Assembly: GCA_947448105.1 (NCBI GenBank)
Contig: CANFNE010000098.1
Location: 1 to 8,835 of the forward strand
DNA: 8,835 bases
From: Burkholderiales bacterium
GTDB lineage: Bacteria; Pseudomonadota; Gammaproteobacteria; Burkholderiales; Burkholderiaceae_C
Direction of reading: 5' to 3'
This document shows positions 1 through 6,621 of the stretch, piece after piece. The notes under the pieces were generated by a model. It made no database searches, was not told where the DNA came from, and saw nothing but the letters and a program-made list of their open reading frames with translations. The position numbers and the translations under genes were made by a program. The number at the start of each line of letters is the position of its first letter. Position 1 is the first letter of the stretch.

Positions 1-164
1 ACCAATTCAAAGTCTTCCTTGCGGGCGCCGCATTCGGGGCAGACCCAGTTCATGGGCACGTCGGCCCACAGGGTGCCGGGGGCGATGCCGTCGTCTGGAG
101 CGCCCAGCGCTTCGTCGTAAATCCAGCCGCAAATCAGGCACATCCAAGTTTTGGTATCAGTCAC
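1..164 (-). CDS. Rubredoxin (3' end cut by window edge)
   Basis: Small non-haem iron electron carrier of the cytoplasm; it holds one Fe in a Cys4 site and passes single electrons between reductases and oxygenases or peroxide- and oxygen-handling enzymes. Fifty-four codons are visible. The two knuckles are C9-L-I-C12-G and C42-P-E-C45-G, with the family's aromatic residues (W7, Y16, W40) and the typical GIAPGT turn at 26-31. The reading runs off the window after DFEL, where rubredoxins normally end within a few residues, so almost the whole protein is here. The start is taken as GTG at 162-164, giving an N-terminus MTDTKTW; no ATG lies in frame upstream before the spacing becomes implausible, and the ATG at residue 8 would leave no residues before the first cysteine. 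The Shine-Dalgarno sequence is weak. It is transcribed divergently from the ThiD-like gene. The family call is very secure; the redox partner is unknown. Confidence 0.95.
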   Translation of the reverse strand, partial: MTDTKTWMCLICGWIYDEALGAPDDGIAPGTLWADVPMNWVCPECGARKEDFEL

Positions 165-280
165 AGCGTCATAAACCTTGAGAATAGAATCGGCTGATTG
201 TAATAAGCACGCGCCAGCGCAAGGCTTGCGCGGCGCCTTTGGGTTAAGGTTTGCGACGCATCCATTTTTCTGCCAAGACC
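165..280. other. Divergent intergenic region with a strong hairpin
   Basis: This gap separates the divergent rubredoxin and ThiD-like genes, so promoters for both should lie here or close by. The most visible element is a GC-rich inverted repeat at 211-236: GCGCAA (217-222) pairs with TTGCGC (226-231) around a 3-base loop, and GCGCC (211-215) pairs with GGCGC (232-236), leaving A216 as a single bulge. No T-run follows on either strand, so it is not a standard terminator. I see no recognisable TPP riboswitch core here. Confidence 0.5.
178..204 (+). promoter_or_regulatory. Possible sigma-70 promoter for the ThiD-like/hemL pair
   Basis: TTGAGA at 178-183 (5 of 6 to the -35 consensus) is followed by TGTAAT at 199-204 (5 of 6 to the -10 consensus). 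The spacer is only 15 bp, shorter than the usual 17, which weakens the call. If it is used, the transcript would begin near 211 and would carry the 211-236 hairpin at its very 5' end. This rests on sequence match only. Confidence 0.25.
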
Positions 281-1231
281 ATGAAAAGCCCAAAAAAAGT
301 CATTCCCTCGCCCGCTGTCATCGAAGTGCTCGAAGAGTTTGACGAGGACGAGCTTGACGGGCCCATCGCCAGTGTCATGGTTTTCAACGCCAATGACGCC
401 AGCGGCGCCGGTGGCCTGGCGGCGGACTGCGTGGCCCTGGCCTCGGTGGGCGTGCATTCCATGCCGGTGGTCACCGGCGCCTATGTGCGCGACACCAGCG
501 AAATCGTGGACCACTTTGCCTTTGACGACGAAGCCGTCACCAGCCAGGCCAGCACGATCCTAGAAGACGTGCCGCCCGACGTGTTCAAGATCGGCTTTGT
601 CGGCAACCCCCACAACCTCAGCGCCATTGCCGCCCTGCTCTCGGACTGGGCCGATGTGCCGGTGGTGACTTACATGCCCGACCTGGCCTGGTGGCAAGAC
701 GACCAGATTGACCAGTACCTGGACGCCTGCGCCGAACTCATGCTGCCCCAGACCACGGTGCTGGTGGGCAACCACAGCACGCTGTCGCGCTGGTTGCTGC
801 CCGACTGGGCCGCCGCGCAGGCGCCCAGCGCCTTGGACATTGCTGCGGCAGCCCAAGAATACGGCGTGCCCTACACGCTGGTGACCGGCATCAGCCTGCC
901 CGAGCAATTCATTGACAACGTACTGTGTTCCGGCTCCGCCGTGCTGTGCAGCGAAAAGTTTGAGCGCCTGGAAGCCACTTTTGTGGGTGCGGGCGACACC
1001 TTGTCGGCCACGCTGGCGGCGCTGATTGCGGCAGGCACCGAACTCACCGAGGCGGTGACCGAAGCCCTGAGCTACCTGGACCGCAGCCTGGAAGGCGGCT
1101 TTCGCCCCGGCATGGGCCACGTGCAGCCCGACCGCCTGTTTTGGGCCCACCCCGAAGGCGAAGACGAAGACTTTGAAGCATCCGATGAACCCTTTCCTTT
1201 TGAAATAAGCGCCAATGAAACCCGCCACTGA
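281..1231 (+). CDS. ThiD-like hydroxymethylpyrimidine kinase family protein, divergent
   Basis: A 316-residue protein of the ribokinase/PfkB superfamily that most resembles ThiD, which phosphorylates hydroxymethylpyrimidine (phosphate) for thiamine synthesis. The N-terminal glycine-rich substrate strand is present as NDASGAGGLAAD (38-49), followed by the family-like LASVGVHSMPVVTG stretch. FKIGFVGN corresponds to ThiD KIGMLG, and the anion-hole motif is GAGD at 236-239 followed by TLSATLAAL. The tail GMGHVQPDRLFW resembles the ThiD C-terminus. Differences are notable. The usual GTGC has become GAGD (Asp instead of Cys as likely base), and the VLDPVM-like and TPNLPEA-like segments are not recognisable. 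Acidic stretches flank the domain (about 18-26 and the last 25 residues). The ATG at 281 was chosen; a TTG at 251 is in frame, but the AAGG before it is too close. No good Shine-Dalgarno is seen. The gene overlaps hemL by 17 bp. The fold is secure, HMP as substrate is not. Confidence 0.8.
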   Translation: MKSPKKVIPSPAVIEVLEEFDEDELDGPIASVMVFNANDASGAGGLAADCVALASVGVHSMPVVTGAYVRDTSEIVDHFAFDDEAVTSQASTILEDVPPDVFKIGFVGNPHNLSAIAALLSDWADVPVVTYMPDLAWWQDDQIDQYLDACAELMLPQTTVLVGNHSTLSRWLLPDWAAAQAPSALDIAAAAQEYGVPYTLVTGISLPEQFIDNVLCSGSAVLCSEKFERLEATFVGAGDTLSATLAALIAAGTELTEAVTEALSYLDRSLEGGFRPGMGHVQPDRLFWAHPEGEDEDFEASDEPFPFEISANETRH

Positions 1232-2519
1232 CCGCAATATCGAACTCTTTTCCCGCGCCAGCGCCGTTATCCCCGGCGGCGTCAACTCGCCGGTGCGTGC
1301 CTTTAAGGCCGTAGGCGGCACGCCGCGCTTTATCAGCCGCGCCCAAGGCGCCTATATGTGGGACGCCAACGGCCAGCGTTACACCGACTACATCGGCTCC
1401 TGGGGCCCGATGATTTTGGGCCACGGCCACCCGGCGGTCGTGGACGCAGTGCAAAAAGCGCTGTCCGAGGGCTTTTCCTTTGGCGCGCCCACCGAGCGCG
1501 AGGTGGAACTGGCCGAAGAAATCTTGAAGCACATGCCCAGCATGGACATGGTGCGCCTGGTCAGCTCGGGCACCGAAGCGGCCATGAGCGCCATCCGCTT
1601 GGCGCGTGGCGCCACCGGGCGCAGCAAGTTCATCAAGTTTGAGGGCTGCTACCACGGCCACGCGGACGCACTCTTGGTCAAGGCCGGCTCGGGCCTGGCC
1701 ACCTTTGGCAACCCCACCAGCTCGGGCGTGCCGCCTGAGGTGGTGCAGCACACGCTGGTGCTCGAGTTCAACAACCTGGCGCAGCTCGAGGAAGCGTTTT
1801 CGCTGCACGGCAAGGAACTGGCCTGCGTGATGATTGAGCCGATTGCCGGCAATATGAACTTTGTGCGCACCGCCACGCCCTTTATGCGCCGCGCGCGCGA
1901 GCTTTGCACCGAATACGGCGCGCTCTTGGTGTTGGACGAAGTGATGACCGGCTTTCGCGTGGCCCTGGGCGGCGCGCAAAGCGTGTACGCCAAAGCGATT
2001 CCCGGCTTTGCGCCGGACATCACGGTCATGGGCAAGGTGATTGGTGGGGGCATGCCGTTGGCCGCTTTTGGCGCCAAACGCGCCATCATGGAACACATGG
2101 CGCCCCTGGGCACGGTTTACCAGGCGGGTACGTTGTCGGGCAACCCGATTGCCACCGCCTGCGGTTTGGCCACCTTGCGAGAGATCAGCAAGCCCGGCTT
2201 TTATGACGCGCTGGCCGGTCAAACCCAAAAGCTGGTAGCCGGCCTGACGGGCGCGGCCCAAGCCGCGGGCGTGCCGTTTTGCGGCGACAGCGAAGGCGGC
2301 ATGTTTGGCTTCTTCTTGTTCCCCGAGCTGCCGCAAAACTACAGCAAGGTCATGACCACCGACGCCAAGCGCTTCAACACGCTGTTCCACGGCATGCTGG
2401 ACCGGGGCGTGTACTTGGCGCCAGCGCTCTACGAGGCCGGCTTTGTGAGCGCTGCCCACACCGACGCCGACATTGCGCAGACGGTGGCAGCGGCGGCGGA
2501 AATCTTCGCCGCGCTGTAA
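1215..2519 (+). CDS. hemL: Glutamate-1-semialdehyde 2,1-aminomutase
   Basis: PLP enzyme that converts glutamate-1-semialdehyde to 5-aminolevulinate, the second dedicated step of the C5 route to haem and other tetrapyrroles; cytoplasmic dimer. The 434 residues match the family length (about 425-435). Visible hallmarks: the N-terminal SRASAVIPGGVNSPVRAF segment, the PLP-phosphate contact SSGTEAAM (117-124), the cofactor-stacking region CYHGHAD from C145, the gate-region GSGLATFGNPTSSGVP, MIEPIAGNMN, the LDEV motif with D241 to the pyridine nitrogen, and the Schiff-base lysine K274 in MGKVIGGGMP. The start ATG at 1215 lies inside the end of the upstream kinase gene (17-bp overlap, different frame) and has no strong Shine-Dalgarno, so translational coupling to the kinase is likely. 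A hairpin with a T-run follows the stop. All key residues are present and there is no sign of damage. Confidence 0.98.
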   Translation: MKPATDRNIELFSRASAVIPGGVNSPVRAFKAVGGTPRFISRAQGAYMWDANGQRYTDYIGSWGPMILGHGHPAVVDAVQKALSEGFSFGAPTEREVELAEEILKHMPSMDMVRLVSSGTEAAMSAIRLARGATGRSKFIKFEGCYHGHADALLVKAGSGLATFGNPTSSGVPPEVVQHTLVLEFNNLAQLEEAFSLHGKELACVMIEPIAGNMNFVRTATPFMRRARELCTEYGALLVLDEVMTGFRVALGGAQSVYAKAIPGFAPDITVMGKVIGGGMPLAAFGAKRAIMEHMAPLGTVYQAGTLSGNPIATACGLATLREISKPGFYDALAGQTQKLVAGLTGAAQAAGVPFCGDSEGGMFGFFLFPELPQNYSKVMTTDAKRFNTLFHGMLDRGVYLAPALYEAGFVSAAHTDADIAQTVAAAAEIFAAL

Positions 2520-2525
2520 TCCACG

Positions 2526-2566
2526 ACGCCACCGCCAGCCCTGGGGCGTGCGGGCGGCGGCGTTTT
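2526..2566 (+). terminator. Probable Rho-independent terminator after hemL
   Basis: ACGCCACCGCC (2526-2536) pairs with GGCGGCGGCGT (2553-2563) with one internal mismatch, around a 16-base loop, and ends in TTTT (2563-2566). It begins 7 bp after the hemL stop. Its 3' edge overlaps the stop codon of the convergent aldo/keto reductase gene. The opposite strand has no T-run after the stem, so it should act on hemL transcripts only. The T-run is short. Confidence 0.55.
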
Positions 2567-3629
2567 ACAGTGCCGGGTCGCGCGCCTCCATGCGGATGGC
2601 GTCAATCGCCTTGAGCAGCTCAGGCGCCAGCACCGTGCCGTAGGCGTCAATGTCTTCGTCCAACTGCGCTTGCGTGGTCACACCAATGATGGTGCTGGCC
2701 ACCTGCCACTTGGTATAGCAATAGGCCAGCGCCATGCGGGTGGGCGTGAGGCCATTGGCAAGTGCCAGCGCGTTGTAGCGGCGCGCGGCGGCCAGCGCCT
2801 CGGGGCGGCCCCAGCGCTGTTTGCGGGTGGATTCAAACATCGTGATGCGCGCATTGGCAGGGGCATCCGGCCCGGTAATACCTGAGGCGTCGTACTTGCC
2901 AGTCAGCAGTCCATAGGCCAGCGGCGAATAGGCCAGGAGCGAGACGTTCAGGCGGTGCATGGCCTCGTCCATGCCGTTTTCGTGGCTGCGGTTGAGCAGG
3001 TTGTAGGCGTTTTGCACCGTGGCCACACGGGGCAGGCCGTGCTGCTCAGCCAGGCGCACAAACTCGCACACGCCATAGGGCGACTCGTTGGACAAGCCCA
3101 CGGCGCGCACCTTGCCCGCCTTCACGAGCTGCCCCAGCGCTTCGAGCTGGGTGTGCATGGAGGTGACTGCGCGGTCTTTGCTGGGGTCAAAACTCATCAT
3201 GCCAAACAGGGGCACGTTGCGCGTGGGCCAGTGCAGTTGGTAGAGGTCAATCACGTCGGTTTTCAGGCGCTGCAGGCTGCCGTCGCAGGCGGCCACGATG
3301 TCGGCGGCTGTCACGTCCATGGCGCCGCCGCGCACCCAGGGCATGCCGCGCGAGGGACCGGCCACCTTGGTGGCAATCGTGAGCTTTTGTCGTAACTGCG
3401 GGTTTTTGGCGATCCAGTGGCCGATATAGGTCTCGGTCACCTGAAAGGTTTCGGCGCGCGGGGGCACGGCGTACATCTCGGCCGTATCCCAAAAGGTGAC
3501 GCCGCGCTCCACCGCGTGGCTGAGCAGGGCGTGGCTGGTGGGCTCGTCCACCTGTTCACCAAAGGTCATGGTGCCCAGGCAAATAGGGGTGACGTGCAGG
3601 TCGCTGGTGCCGAGTTGGATGGTTTTCAT
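2565..3629 (-). CDS. tas: Aldo/keto reductase, Tas type
   Basis: NADP(H)-dependent oxidoreductase with a TIM-barrel fold, 354 residues, closest in motif pattern to E. coli Tas (346 residues). The catalytic tetrad is readable: D48 and Y53 in the WDTAEMY block, K88 in ATKVAGPSR, and H133 in LYQLHWP. Tas-like landmarks follow in order: GTMTFGEQ (19-26), AEMYAVPPRAET, TETYIGHWIAKN, VGLSNESPYGV, and NAYNLLNRSHE; the C-terminal part contains the STIIGVTT cofactor-site motif. The physiological substrate of Tas proteins is not settled; activity on aldehydes or ketones is inferred from family. The ATG at 3627-3629 matches the family N-terminus; the ribosome site is weak. It lies 49 bp downstream of the acyl-CoA synthetase on the same strand with no convincing terminator between them, so co-transcription is likely. 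It ends against the hemL terminator. Confidence 0.93.
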   Translation of the reverse strand: MKTIQLGTSDLHVTPICLGTMTFGEQVDEPTSHALLSHAVERGVTFWDTAEMYAVPPRAETFQVTETYIGHWIAKNPQLRQKLTIATKVAGPSRGMPWVRGGAMDVTAADIVAACDGSLQRLKTDVIDLYQLHWPTRNVPLFGMMSFDPSKDRAVTSMHTQLEALGQLVKAGKVRAVGLSNESPYGVCEFVRLAEQHGLPRVATVQNAYNLLNRSHENGMDEAMHRLNVSLLAYSPLAYGLLTGKYDASGITGPDAPANARITMFESTRKQRWGRPEALAAARRYNALALANGLTPTRMALAYCYTKWQVASTIIGVTTQAQLDEDIDAYGTVLAPELLKAIDAIRMEARDPAL

Positions 3630-3678
3630 GGTGGATGTATCGCTTGAAAATGGGGTCTAAACCGAGTGTATCGGGGCT

Positions 3679-5598
3679 TTAGCGGGGGTCAGTCGCGCGC
3701 TGGACTTCGAGGCTGCGCGCCTCTTCTTGCAGGCGCAACACGCGCCGCTGCACTTTGCCCGTGGTCGTCATGGGCAATGCGTCCACAAACTCAATCTCCT
3801 TGGGGTATTCATAGGGCGCCAGCAGGCCTTTGACATGGGCTTGCAGCTGCGTGGTCAAGTTGGCCTGGAATTTTGGCAAACCCCGTTTGCCGGCGGCCTG
3901 CTGTGCGGCCAGTGCGTCGGGCGAGAGCACCACATAGGCTTTGACCAGGGCGCCCCGGTCTGCGTCGGGCTTGGGCACCACGGCAGCATTGGCCACGCTC
4001 GGGTGTTTGACCAGGCAGTTCTCGATCTCGCCCGGGCCAATGCGGTAGCCCGCCGACTTGAACACATCGTCGCTGCGGCCCTGGTACCAAAGGTAGCCGT
4101 CCGCATCGCGCACCGCCAGGTCGCCGGTGCGGCACCAGTTGCCAGTGAACTTTGCGTCAGTGGCGGCTTGGTTCTTCCAGTAGCCCAAAAAGAAAATGGG
4201 GTCGCTCTGGCCGTGCACGTCAAAGCGGTGCAAGGCCACGTCGCCGGGCTCGCCCACTGGGCATTCCTGGCCCGCGTCGTCGATCACCGCCACCCGGTGG
4301 CCGGGGTAGCCCATGCCCATGCTGCCGGGTTTGGGCGGCCAAAACACGCTGCAGTTGCCCACGATGTAGTTGATCTCGGTCTGGCCGAACATCTCGTTGA
4401 CCGTCACGCCAAGCTGCTGTTGGCAGTAACCAAACACCGCGTCGCCCACCGCCTCGCCCGCGCTCATGATGGCTTGCAAGCGCAAGCCACACTGCTGGCG
4501 CACCGTGCGCCGCGCGGCGCCGGGAAAGGCTTTCATCATGGCCTTGAGCGCCGTGGGAAACAAAAATGTGTGCGTCACGCCGCAGTCGCCCAGCAGTGCA
4601 AAAGCGGCCTCGGGGCTGAAACGCCCGCCAAAAGCGACGATCTCGCGGCCAAAGTAGAGCGTGGGCAAGAGCGCGTCCATCAGTCCGCCGGTCCAGGCCC
4701 AGTCCGCCGGGCTCCAAAACACGGCTTTTGAACCGGCGGGCAGCCCTGACGGATCCGCCGGGCGGGCCGCCGGGTCAAAGCCAAACCAGTTTTGGCTGCA
4801 GACAAAACCCGTCAGGTTGCCAATGAGCGCGCGGTGCGGAATCAGCGCGCCCTTGGGGTTGCCAGTGGTGCCGCTGGTGTAAATCAGCACGGCCGGGTCA
4901 AGGGCTAAGGTGTTGACGGCCTTAAAGCGCTGCGGCGCACGGGCCAGCGACTGCCGGTAATCCAGCTCGGCAAAACCTGCTCTTTGCGCATGAATCGCGG
5001 TGGCTGCGTCCGGCCCACCGGCCACCACCACGCTGCGCAACAAGGGGCATTGGTCGGCGGTGGCGCGCAGGCCGTCCAGGGCGCTGGCGTGGCAAATGGC
5101 CACTTGCGCGTCGCTGTCTTGCAGGCGAAAGGCCAGGGCCTCGGGCCCAAACAACATGGACAGGGGCACGGCCACTGCGCCCATTTGCAGCACGGCAATA
5201 TAGGCCACGGCGGTTTCAAAACACTGCGGCATGACGATGGCCACCCGGTCGCCCGGGCGCACGCCCTGCCCGGCCAGCACCTGGCTCAGGCGCTGGGCCT
5301 GGGCCTGCAGGTCTGCATACGTGTGGTGAATCTCGCTGCCTTTGTCGCCACGCGCATCCGCCGCATAGACGCGAATGGCTACGCGCTGCGCGGCATCGGG
5401 CGCCGCCGCCCAGCGCGCACAGCACCAGTGCGCCATATTGAAATATTTGGGAACCTGCCAGCCAAACTGCTGGTGCAGGCGGCTGTAGCCTGGGGGCAGG
5501 AGGGCTGCGGCAGGGGCGGTGGTGTGGGATGCCGTGGGCGCGGCAATGTCCCGGCTTGGACTGGTGCGGCTCTGGCGCGGGGTGCGGGTCTTTATCAT
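3679..5598 (-). CDS. AMP-forming acyl-CoA synthetase (medium-chain/ACSM-like)
   Basis: Adenylate-forming ligase of 639 residues that activates a carboxylic acid with ATP to an acyl-adenylate and then to an acyl-CoA. The large N-domain holds the P-loop TSGTTGNPKG (241-250), SPADWAWTGG (296-305), and the A5 motif MFGQTE (403-408). The hinge and small domain hold RTGD (490-493), GRSDDVFKSAGYRIGPGEIE (507-526), and the catalytic lysine K615 in TTTGKVQRR. The SPADWAWTGG block and the YRIGP-type hinge suggest a medium-chain or aromatic-acid rather than a long-chain FadD enzyme; the exact acid cannot be read. Two oddities: an N-terminal head of about 35 residues rich in Ala, Thr, Ser and Pro, and a Pro/Ala-rich insert at about 274-290. 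The ATG at 5596-5598 is the only ATG, GTG or TTG start in this frame before Met55, and starting at Met55 would remove family-typical sequence. No Shine-Dalgarno is visible. The start lies 7 bp from the divergent hydrolase start. Confidence 0.93.
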   Translation of the reverse strand: MIKTRTPRQSRTSPSRDIAAPTASHTTAPAAALLPPGYSRLHQQFGWQVPKYFNMAHWCCARWAAAPDAAQRVAIRVYAADARGDKGSEIHHTYADLQAQAQRLSQVLAGQGVRPGDRVAIVMPQCFETAVAYIAVLQMGAVAVPLSMLFGPEALAFRLQDSDAQVAICHASALDGLRATADQCPLLRSVVVAGGPDAATAIHAQRAGFAELDYRQSLARAPQRFKAVNTLALDPAVLIYTSGTTGNPKGALIPHRALIGNLTGFVCSQNWFGFDPAARPADPSGLPAGSKAVFWSPADWAWTGGLMDALLPTLYFGREIVAFGGRFSPEAAFALLGDCGVTHTFLFPTALKAMMKAFPGAARRTVRQQCGLRLQAIMSAGEAVGDAVFGYCQQQLGVTVNEMFGQTEINYIVGNCSVFWPPKPGSMGMGYPGHRVAVIDDAGQECPVGEPGDVALHRFDVHGQSDPIFFLGYWKNQAATDAKFTGNWCRTGDLAVRDADGYLWYQGRSDDVFKSAGYRIGPGEIENCLVKHPSVANAAVVPKPDADRGALVKAYVVLSPDALAAQQAAGKRGLPKFQANLTTQLQAHVKGLLAPYEYPKEIEFVDALPMTTTGKVQRRVLRLQEEARSLEVQRATDPR

Positions 5599-5614
5599 TG
5601 GTGCAATGTACCAA
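5593..5614. promoter_or_regulatory. Nested inverted repeats at the divergent start region
   Basis: CATTG (5596-5600) and CAATG (5604-5608) form a perfect inverted repeat around GTG; each arm contains the start codon of one of the two divergent genes. A second inverted repeat, TTGGT (5598-5602) N7 ACCAA (5610-5614), interlocks with it. TATCAT at 5593-5598 matches the -10 consensus 5 of 6 on the plus strand, and TACATT (5610-5605) matches 4 of 6 on the minus strand; both are placed so that transcription would begin at or next to the A of the corresponding ATG. No good -35 boxes are seen. A promoter or operator function is inferred only. Confidence 0.3.
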
Positions 5615-6508
5615 GTCCAAAGACCCCACCGCAGCGAATTCGTTCCTATCCGTAATTTGCGCTACCACGTGCAGACCTGGGGCACGCCGTCGCCCGCCAA
5701 AACGCCGCTGGTGCTGGTGCACGGCTGGATGGACGTGGCCGCGTCCTACCAGTTTGTGGTGGACGCGCTGAGCCACGACCATTACGTGGTCGCGCCCGAC
5801 TGGCGCGGTTACGGCCAAACCCCGTCCGGCGGGGTGGACAACTTCTGGTTTCCCGACTACATGGCGGACCTGGACTTTTTGCTAGACCACTACGCGCCCG
5901 AACAGCAGGTCAATCTGGTGGGCCACAGCATGGGCGGCAATGTGGTGATGCATTACGCAGGCGTGCGGCCCGAGCGCATTCGCCGTCTGGTCAACCTGGA
6001 AGGTTTTGGCATGCCCGCCACCCGGCCCGAGCAGGCGCCCGGGCGCTACGCCAAGTGGATGGACGAGCTGAAAAAGCTGCACAAAGGCGAGCTGGACCTG
6101 CGTCCCTATGACGCATCGGCCGGCGTAGCCCGCCGCCTGATGAAAACCAACCCCCGCCTGAGCGCCGACAAAGCCAACTGGCTGGCCCGCCACTGGGCGG
6201 CCGAAAACGCGCAAGGCCAATGGAGCATTCTGGGCGAGCCCGGCCACAAGGTCGTGAATGCCAATTTGTACCGGGTAGAAGAAGTGCAAGCCCTGTACCG
6301 GCGGCTGAACATGCCGGTGCTGGCGGTGGAAGCGTCCGACAACAACCTGGACGTCTGGTGGAAAGGCGCCTTCAGCCTGGCCGAGTACCACGAGCGCATC
6401 CAAGCCGTGCGCCACCTAGAAATCGCCCGCATTGAGGACGCCGGCCACATGATGCACCACGACCAGCCCGAGGTGCTGGCGGCGCTGATTGAGCGATTTA
6501 TCGCCTAG
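5606..6508 (+). CDS. Alpha/beta hydrolase
   Basis: A 300-residue serine hydrolase of the alpha/beta fold. Visible landmarks in order: the HGW oxyanion motif in VLVHGWMD (36-43), DWRGYGQT (65-72), the nucleophile elbow GHSMGG with S108 (106-111), a cap region at about 135-215 rich in Arg, Lys and Trp, a likely acid Asp at D245 (or D249) after the strand MPVLAVEAS, and the catalytic His H281 in DAGHMMHHDQPE. There is no signal peptide, so it should be cytoplasmic. Substrate (ester, lactone, thioester or C-C bond) cannot be read from the sequence. The ATG at 5606 was preferred because MYQVQRPHRSEF leads directly into the first strand; an in-frame ATG at 5519 would add 29 residues lying wholly inside the synthetase gene. 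No Shine-Dalgarno precedes 5606, so a leaderless message is possible. Its partnership with the divergent acyl-CoA synthetase, for example as an esterase or thioesterase, is speculation from proximity. Confidence 0.9.
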   Translation: MYQVQRPHRSEFVPIRNLRYHVQTWGTPSPAKTPLVLVHGWMDVAASYQFVVDALSHDHYVVAPDWRGYGQTPSGGVDNFWFPDYMADLDFLLDHYAPEQQVNLVGHSMGGNVVMHYAGVRPERIRRLVNLEGFGMPATRPEQAPGRYAKWMDELKKLHKGELDLRPYDASAGVARRLMKTNPRLSADKANWLARHWAAENAQGQWSILGEPGHKVVNANLYRVEEVQALYRRLNMPVLAVEASDNNLDVWWKGAFSLAEYHERIQAVRHLEIARIEDAGHMMHHDQPEVLAALIERFIA

Positions 6509-6527
6509 AACGCATGCACCGGATTCT

Positions 6528-6581
6528 TTCGCGAAGCCACGCACACCGGGGTTAGCTTCGCGGTCCGCTGCGGACGTGCGT
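6528..6581 (+). repeat. Cluster of inverted repeats with pseudoknot-like topology
   Basis: Within the 113-bp gap between the hydrolase and the permease genes, three perfect pairings are visible. CGCGAAGC (6530-6537) pairs with GCTTCGCG (6555-6562). GTCCGC (6563-6568) pairs with GCGGAC (6570-6575); the centre is one base, so as RNA the innermost pair would open. ACGCAC (6539-6544), inside the loop of the first stem, pairs with GTGCGT (6576-6581) beyond the second. The first and third stems are compatible only as a pseudoknot. TTCGCGAA (6528-6535) is also a palindrome by itself. No T-run follows, so it is not a classical terminator. It may be a structured leader of the permease mRNA, a REP-like dispersed repeat, or a 3' end structure of the hydrolase mRNA. 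Confidence 0.5.
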
Positions 6582-6621
6582 CTGAGAGCAGCCGTTTGGC
6601 GCCACAGAAAGGAAATACACC

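Noticed and set aside
165..280. Possible TPP riboswitch ahead of a ThiD-like gene.
   Set aside because: The gap is short, and the conserved CUGAGA and downstream THI-box sequences are absent; the visible hairpin does not resemble that fold.
560..1321. A 253-codon minus-strand open frame opposite the ThiD-like gene.
   Set aside because: Antisense shadow crossing two real genes, with no motif and no ribosome site.
1044..2459. A 471-codon open frame on the minus strand opposite hemL.
   Set aside because: It lies antisense to a complete hemL with all catalytic residues, has low-complexity Ala/Gly/His/Arg-rich translation and no recognisable motif; such frames are normal in GC-rich codon-biased DNA.
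3630..3678. Possible terminator between the synthetase and the aldo/keto reductase (CCGA and TCGG arms before TTT on the minus strand).
   Set aside because: Only a 4-bp stem and a three-base T-run; too weak to call.
3727..4731. A 334-codon open frame on the plus strand opposite the acyl-CoA synthetase.
   Set aside because: Same reasoning: the synthetase on the other strand has every family motif, while this frame has biased composition and no domain.
6551..6557. GTTAGCT beside hairpins suggested an integron attC site.
   Set aside because: It misses the GTTRRRY core at one base, no matching RYYYAAC partner is placed correctly, and no integrase or cassette genes are present.
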